From: Palaemon carinicauda
Lineage: Eukaryota > Arthropoda > Malacostraca > Decapoda > Palaemonidae
Assembly: GCF_036898095.1 (NCBI RefSeq)
Contig: NC_090725.1
Location: forward strand, 205,601,501 to 205,665,500
Reading direction: 5' to 3'
Length of the DNA stretch: 64,000 bases
The notes below the pieces were generated by a model. It did no database searches, was not told the DNA's origin, and was given only the letters and a program-made list of their open reading frames with translations. The translations under genes and the position numbers were made by a program. Positions 61,210 through 64,000 of this stretch are shown here, one piece after another; position 1 is the first letter of the stretch, and the number at the start of each line of letters is the position of its first letter.

Positions 61210-63225
61210 CTATGAGATTCAGGGCCTCTGTAACACGGTTTTTACGCAATAATTCTTTATCTATGAATTTCATAAATATAACGCTTATTCAGAATGCACA
61301 TTATATCTACACATAAATTTTGACTATATTCTGCATTACGTAGGTTGAATAAATTTGGTACTTATAATGTAAAAGTGACGTTTTTTTGTAGACGGGCCAA
61401 CTTATTCAGAGAAAAGGTTTCGAACGCACTCGTTACGTAACTTGTGACGGCATTTCTTCCCTCTTTCTCGATCGATGATTGGCTATACGTAACGAAAGCT
61501 ATACCTCTGCCAACAATGACACAAAAGTTTAAATAAAAGCAAAGCAGTACACCTTTATGAACTCTGAAACCTCTCCACTGATAATTGTCATAATGAACAA
61601 ACCAACAAAATATGTTAATAAATACAAAAACACTTCGATTAATAGTCTAACTCCCAAAATAAGTTTCCTAAGAAATTACAGTCTACTTTATAGGTCACAA
61701 TCAGATTGACAAGGTGTAGGGAATAGTTGTTAATTTTCAAAAACGTAGTAGACAAGCTCATTGATAACTGCTATATCCAATGTCAAGCCATTTTTATTTA
61801 TTGTCTATCTACCTACCTATTTACTGAGAAAAAAAAAATAGAAGCCGGTACCGTATCTTGGCTTTAAACCTTCACCAATAATTATCGTCAGAATGATGAC
61901 TTCATGAGGCTCCACCCACTTTGGCCTCGTTATAATTCAGGATAACACTGAAGGCTATCATGGGCATTGCTGGATCAGAAAATTTAAATTCTGGCTATAA
62001 AAACTAATTTCTCGAGTAGTTGTAAGAAGTGCTAAATGATCCTCAAGGATCCCAGCAGTTGGCCTAAACGTTTAATTCATGTATACTACTGTTGCGGCAC
62101 TACTGCTACAGTAGTATTACTACGCTAGCACAGATACCCCACCCACATTTATGTATCGTTCTGCCATTCATAAAGTCTTTGTCATGTTTTTTTCACTGTG
62201 CAATAAGCCATGGCCTCCTCAGAAATTAAGTTTAACATTAGATGATAGGTTATTTCATTAAGCTGACAAATTATGGCAACTGGGTATGTTATTGCCGTTG
62301 TTGAAGCTAAAGATAAAGTATGGTATCATTCCTTCATTGCATTATCATCTTTACTACTATTTGTTTTGCTACATGTAGTAATTATTCTAAAGGATAAATG
62401 AATTATGTTCACTTTACTTCTATAAATTCCCATTAGATGTACAAATAAAACTCCTAAAACTATTCATGATTTATTTACAAAATGCAGTCATGCCCAAAAC
62501 ATAGCCAACACGGTCGCACAGCCTAAGAAGAAGAAAAAAAAAATCATATCGGATGATCCGCTGGTCTGATGGAGAGTTTAGCACAAAATTCTTATTTTAA
62601 CAAAAATAGTTATATAAAGACTGTTTACATACAATCTCTCTTTCTCTCTCTCTCTTGGTGGCATAGTGAATAGTTAATGGAAATGTTCAAAAGCCTGAAT
62701 GACATTACAAGTATTATAATCATATTACGCTAAATACAAATCAGACCATAAACATTGGATTTAAACTAGAAACTGAATAATTACCTATTCAGGCTATAGT
62801 AAATATGGCCACGGGCTTTCTCTTGACTGTATAAAGTTGCAAGTCGTAAGACAAATGCAGTTTTGCAACCACGGGGGCAATTCCAAATCCTGTTAGCCAT
62901 TGTTGACTGTTATGGTTTTCAGAGACGATAGAACAAGGTGAATGGGTGTCTGGTGGATGGGCGGGGCAAAATTTTGTCAAAAGGTGTTTACATTGCTTAC
63001 GTAATGAATGTTTCCGACTCTTGCCTCGTTATCACTGGCCATGGCGTCGGCTAGATCATTTTTACTCTATAAAAATTAAAACTATCGGGTTTAGGTTATT
63101 GATAATGCTGACAAAATTTGTGTGTGGTTGTAAAATATACATATGTCAACTTTCAGCTACATCCGATGCATTGATAAGGAGCAAAGTCCAAAAAAACCGT
63201 GTTACAGAGGCCCTGAATCTCATAG
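61210..63225. mobile_element. 2,016-bp TA-flanked DNA transposon with 34-bp TIRs
   Basis: Left end 61210-61243 and right end 63192-63225 are perfect inverted repeats over 34 bp, starting CTATGAGATTCAGGGCCTCT. Both sides carry TA (61208-61209 and 63226-63227). Removing the element and one TA gives ACAACCCTAGTTAGAAAAGC, which matches the uninterrupted sister tails at 18344 and 44396. TA duplication fits Tc1/mariner-like or a few other cut-and-paste groups. Internal frames (110 aa at 62946-63278, 63 aa at 62789-62980) show no DDE/D transposase, so it is non-autonomous or decayed. The interior holds a short CT tract at 62630 and otherwise plain AT-rich sequence. Confidence 0.85.
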
Positions 63226-63757
63226 TAGTTAGAAAAGCAAGATGCTATAAGCCCAAGGGCTCCAACAGGGAAAAATAGCCCAGTGAGAAAAGGAAATAAG
63301 GAAATAAATAAAATAAGGAAATGAATAAATAAATGATGAGATAAATTAACAATATATCATTCTAAAAACAGTAATAGCGTCAAAACAGATATGTCCTATA
63401 TAAACTATTAACAACGTCAAAAACTTATGTCATATATAAACAATATAAAGACTCATGTCAGCCTGGTCAACATAAAAACATTTGCTCCAACTTTGAACTT
63501 TTGAAGTTCTACTGATTCAACCACCCGATTAGGAAGATCGTTCCACAATTTGATAACAGCTGGAATAAAACTTCTAGAATACTGTGCAGTATTGAGCCTC
63601 ATAATGGAGAAGGCCTAGCTATTAGAATAACTGCCTGCCTAGTATTTCGAACAGGATAGAGTTGTCCAGGGAGATCTGAATGTAAAGGATGGTCAGAGAT
63701 ATGAACTAATTGAACAACGGTGCCAAATGATTAATATCTAGATCAGGAATAAGAAAT

Positions 63758-63946
63758 TTAACAGACCGTAAGTTTTCTGTCCAACAAATTAAGATGAGAA
63801 TCAGCAGCTGAACACCAGACAGGAGAACAATACTCAAAACAAGGTAGAATGAAAGAATTAAAACACTTCTTCAGAATAGATTGATCACCGAAAATCTTGA
63901 AAGACTTTCTCAATAAGCCATTTTTTTGTGCAATTGAAGAAGACAC
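63758..63946 (-). pseudogene. LINE reverse transcriptase, C-terminal piece
   Basis: 62-aa open frame: SFKIFGDQSILKKCFNSFIL then PCFEYCSPVWCSAADSHLNL. The LEYCSPVW..A...HL..L word marks the region after the RT palm/thumb in Jockey/CR1-like LINEs. The frame stops at KLTVC, earlier than intact relatives, and the ATG is internal, so this is a fragment whose upstream RT lies beyond 64000 or is lost. Confidence 0.75.
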
Positions 63947-64000
63947 AGACCTAATGTGTTTCTCAAAAGTAAATTTGCTGTCGAGAATAACACCTAAAAT

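Larger units (their letters stand above)
61138..64000 (-). mobile_element. LINE family C (Jockey/CR1-like), split, 3' end at left
   Basis: The (ATT)n tail 61138-61189 and ACTAGCCAAGCTACAACCC form the extreme 3' end. The element is then interrupted at 61210-63225 and resumes with GTTAGAAAAGCAAGATGCTATAAGCCCAAGGGCTCC. Going 5' it passes a 3' UTR (to about 63470) and the RT C-terminal frame (63758-63946), then runs off the window. The 3'-most part is the shared tail of the coding-free copies at 18-49 kb. Confidence 0.82.

Noticed and set aside
62946..63278. 110-aa frame near the right end of the TA-flanked element, considered as transposase
   Set aside because: No DDE/D spacing or helix-turn-helix visible, and it runs through the terminal inverted repeat into the flanking LINE.

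Overview
This is animal nuclear DNA, almost certainly from a decapod crustacean. I base that on very dense dinucleotide and trinucleotide microsatellites ((AT)n, (CT)n/(GA)n, (ATT)n) in A+T-rich sequence. The layered non-LTR, LTR and DIRS retroelements are of kinds I associate with shrimp, prawns and crayfish. The species call is inference. A 500-N block at 16001-16500 is an assembly gap. I found no convincing host protein-coding gene, rRNA or free-standing tRNA gene. Every protein signal I can name belongs to a transposable element.

The best-preserved object is a DIRS-type tyrosine-recombinase retrotransposon filling 305-8940, coded on the minus strand. It has a Gag-like ORF, reverse transcriptase, RNase H plus a DIRS methyltransferase-like domain, and an overlapping tyrosine recombinase. 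It also has inverted terminal repeats of about 340 bp and an internal complementary region at 757-853. That region is the reverse complement of the two outer ends joined together. One in-frame TGA separates RT from RNase H. The element sits inside an (AT)n tract.

From 9 kb to 52 kb the window is mostly microsatellites, unassigned A+T-rich sequence and fragmentary retroelements. These include several copies of a minus-strand repeat with an (ATT)n tail (18.3, 19.7, 25.2, 44.4 and 48.9 kb), a decayed LINE RT (32.6-33.9 kb), a retroelement Gag remnant (39.2 kb), a tRNA-derived SINE (45.6 kb) and a near-perfect 39-bp-stem hairpin (14.86 kb).

From 52 kb to 59 kb there is a graveyard of LINE RT pseudogenes of at least three lineages on both strands. 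One of them (54.8-57.4 kb, minus strand) is interrupted by a fragment of another. At 60.2-64.0 kb three transposons are nested: an internally deleted Ty3/gypsy-like LTR element, in whose 5' LTR lies the (ATT)n tail of a LINE, whose own 3' UTR is split by a 2,016-bp TA-flanked element with 34-bp perfect terminal inverted repeats and no recognisable transposase. Undisrupted sister tails elsewhere in the window give the empty-site sequence for that last insertion.
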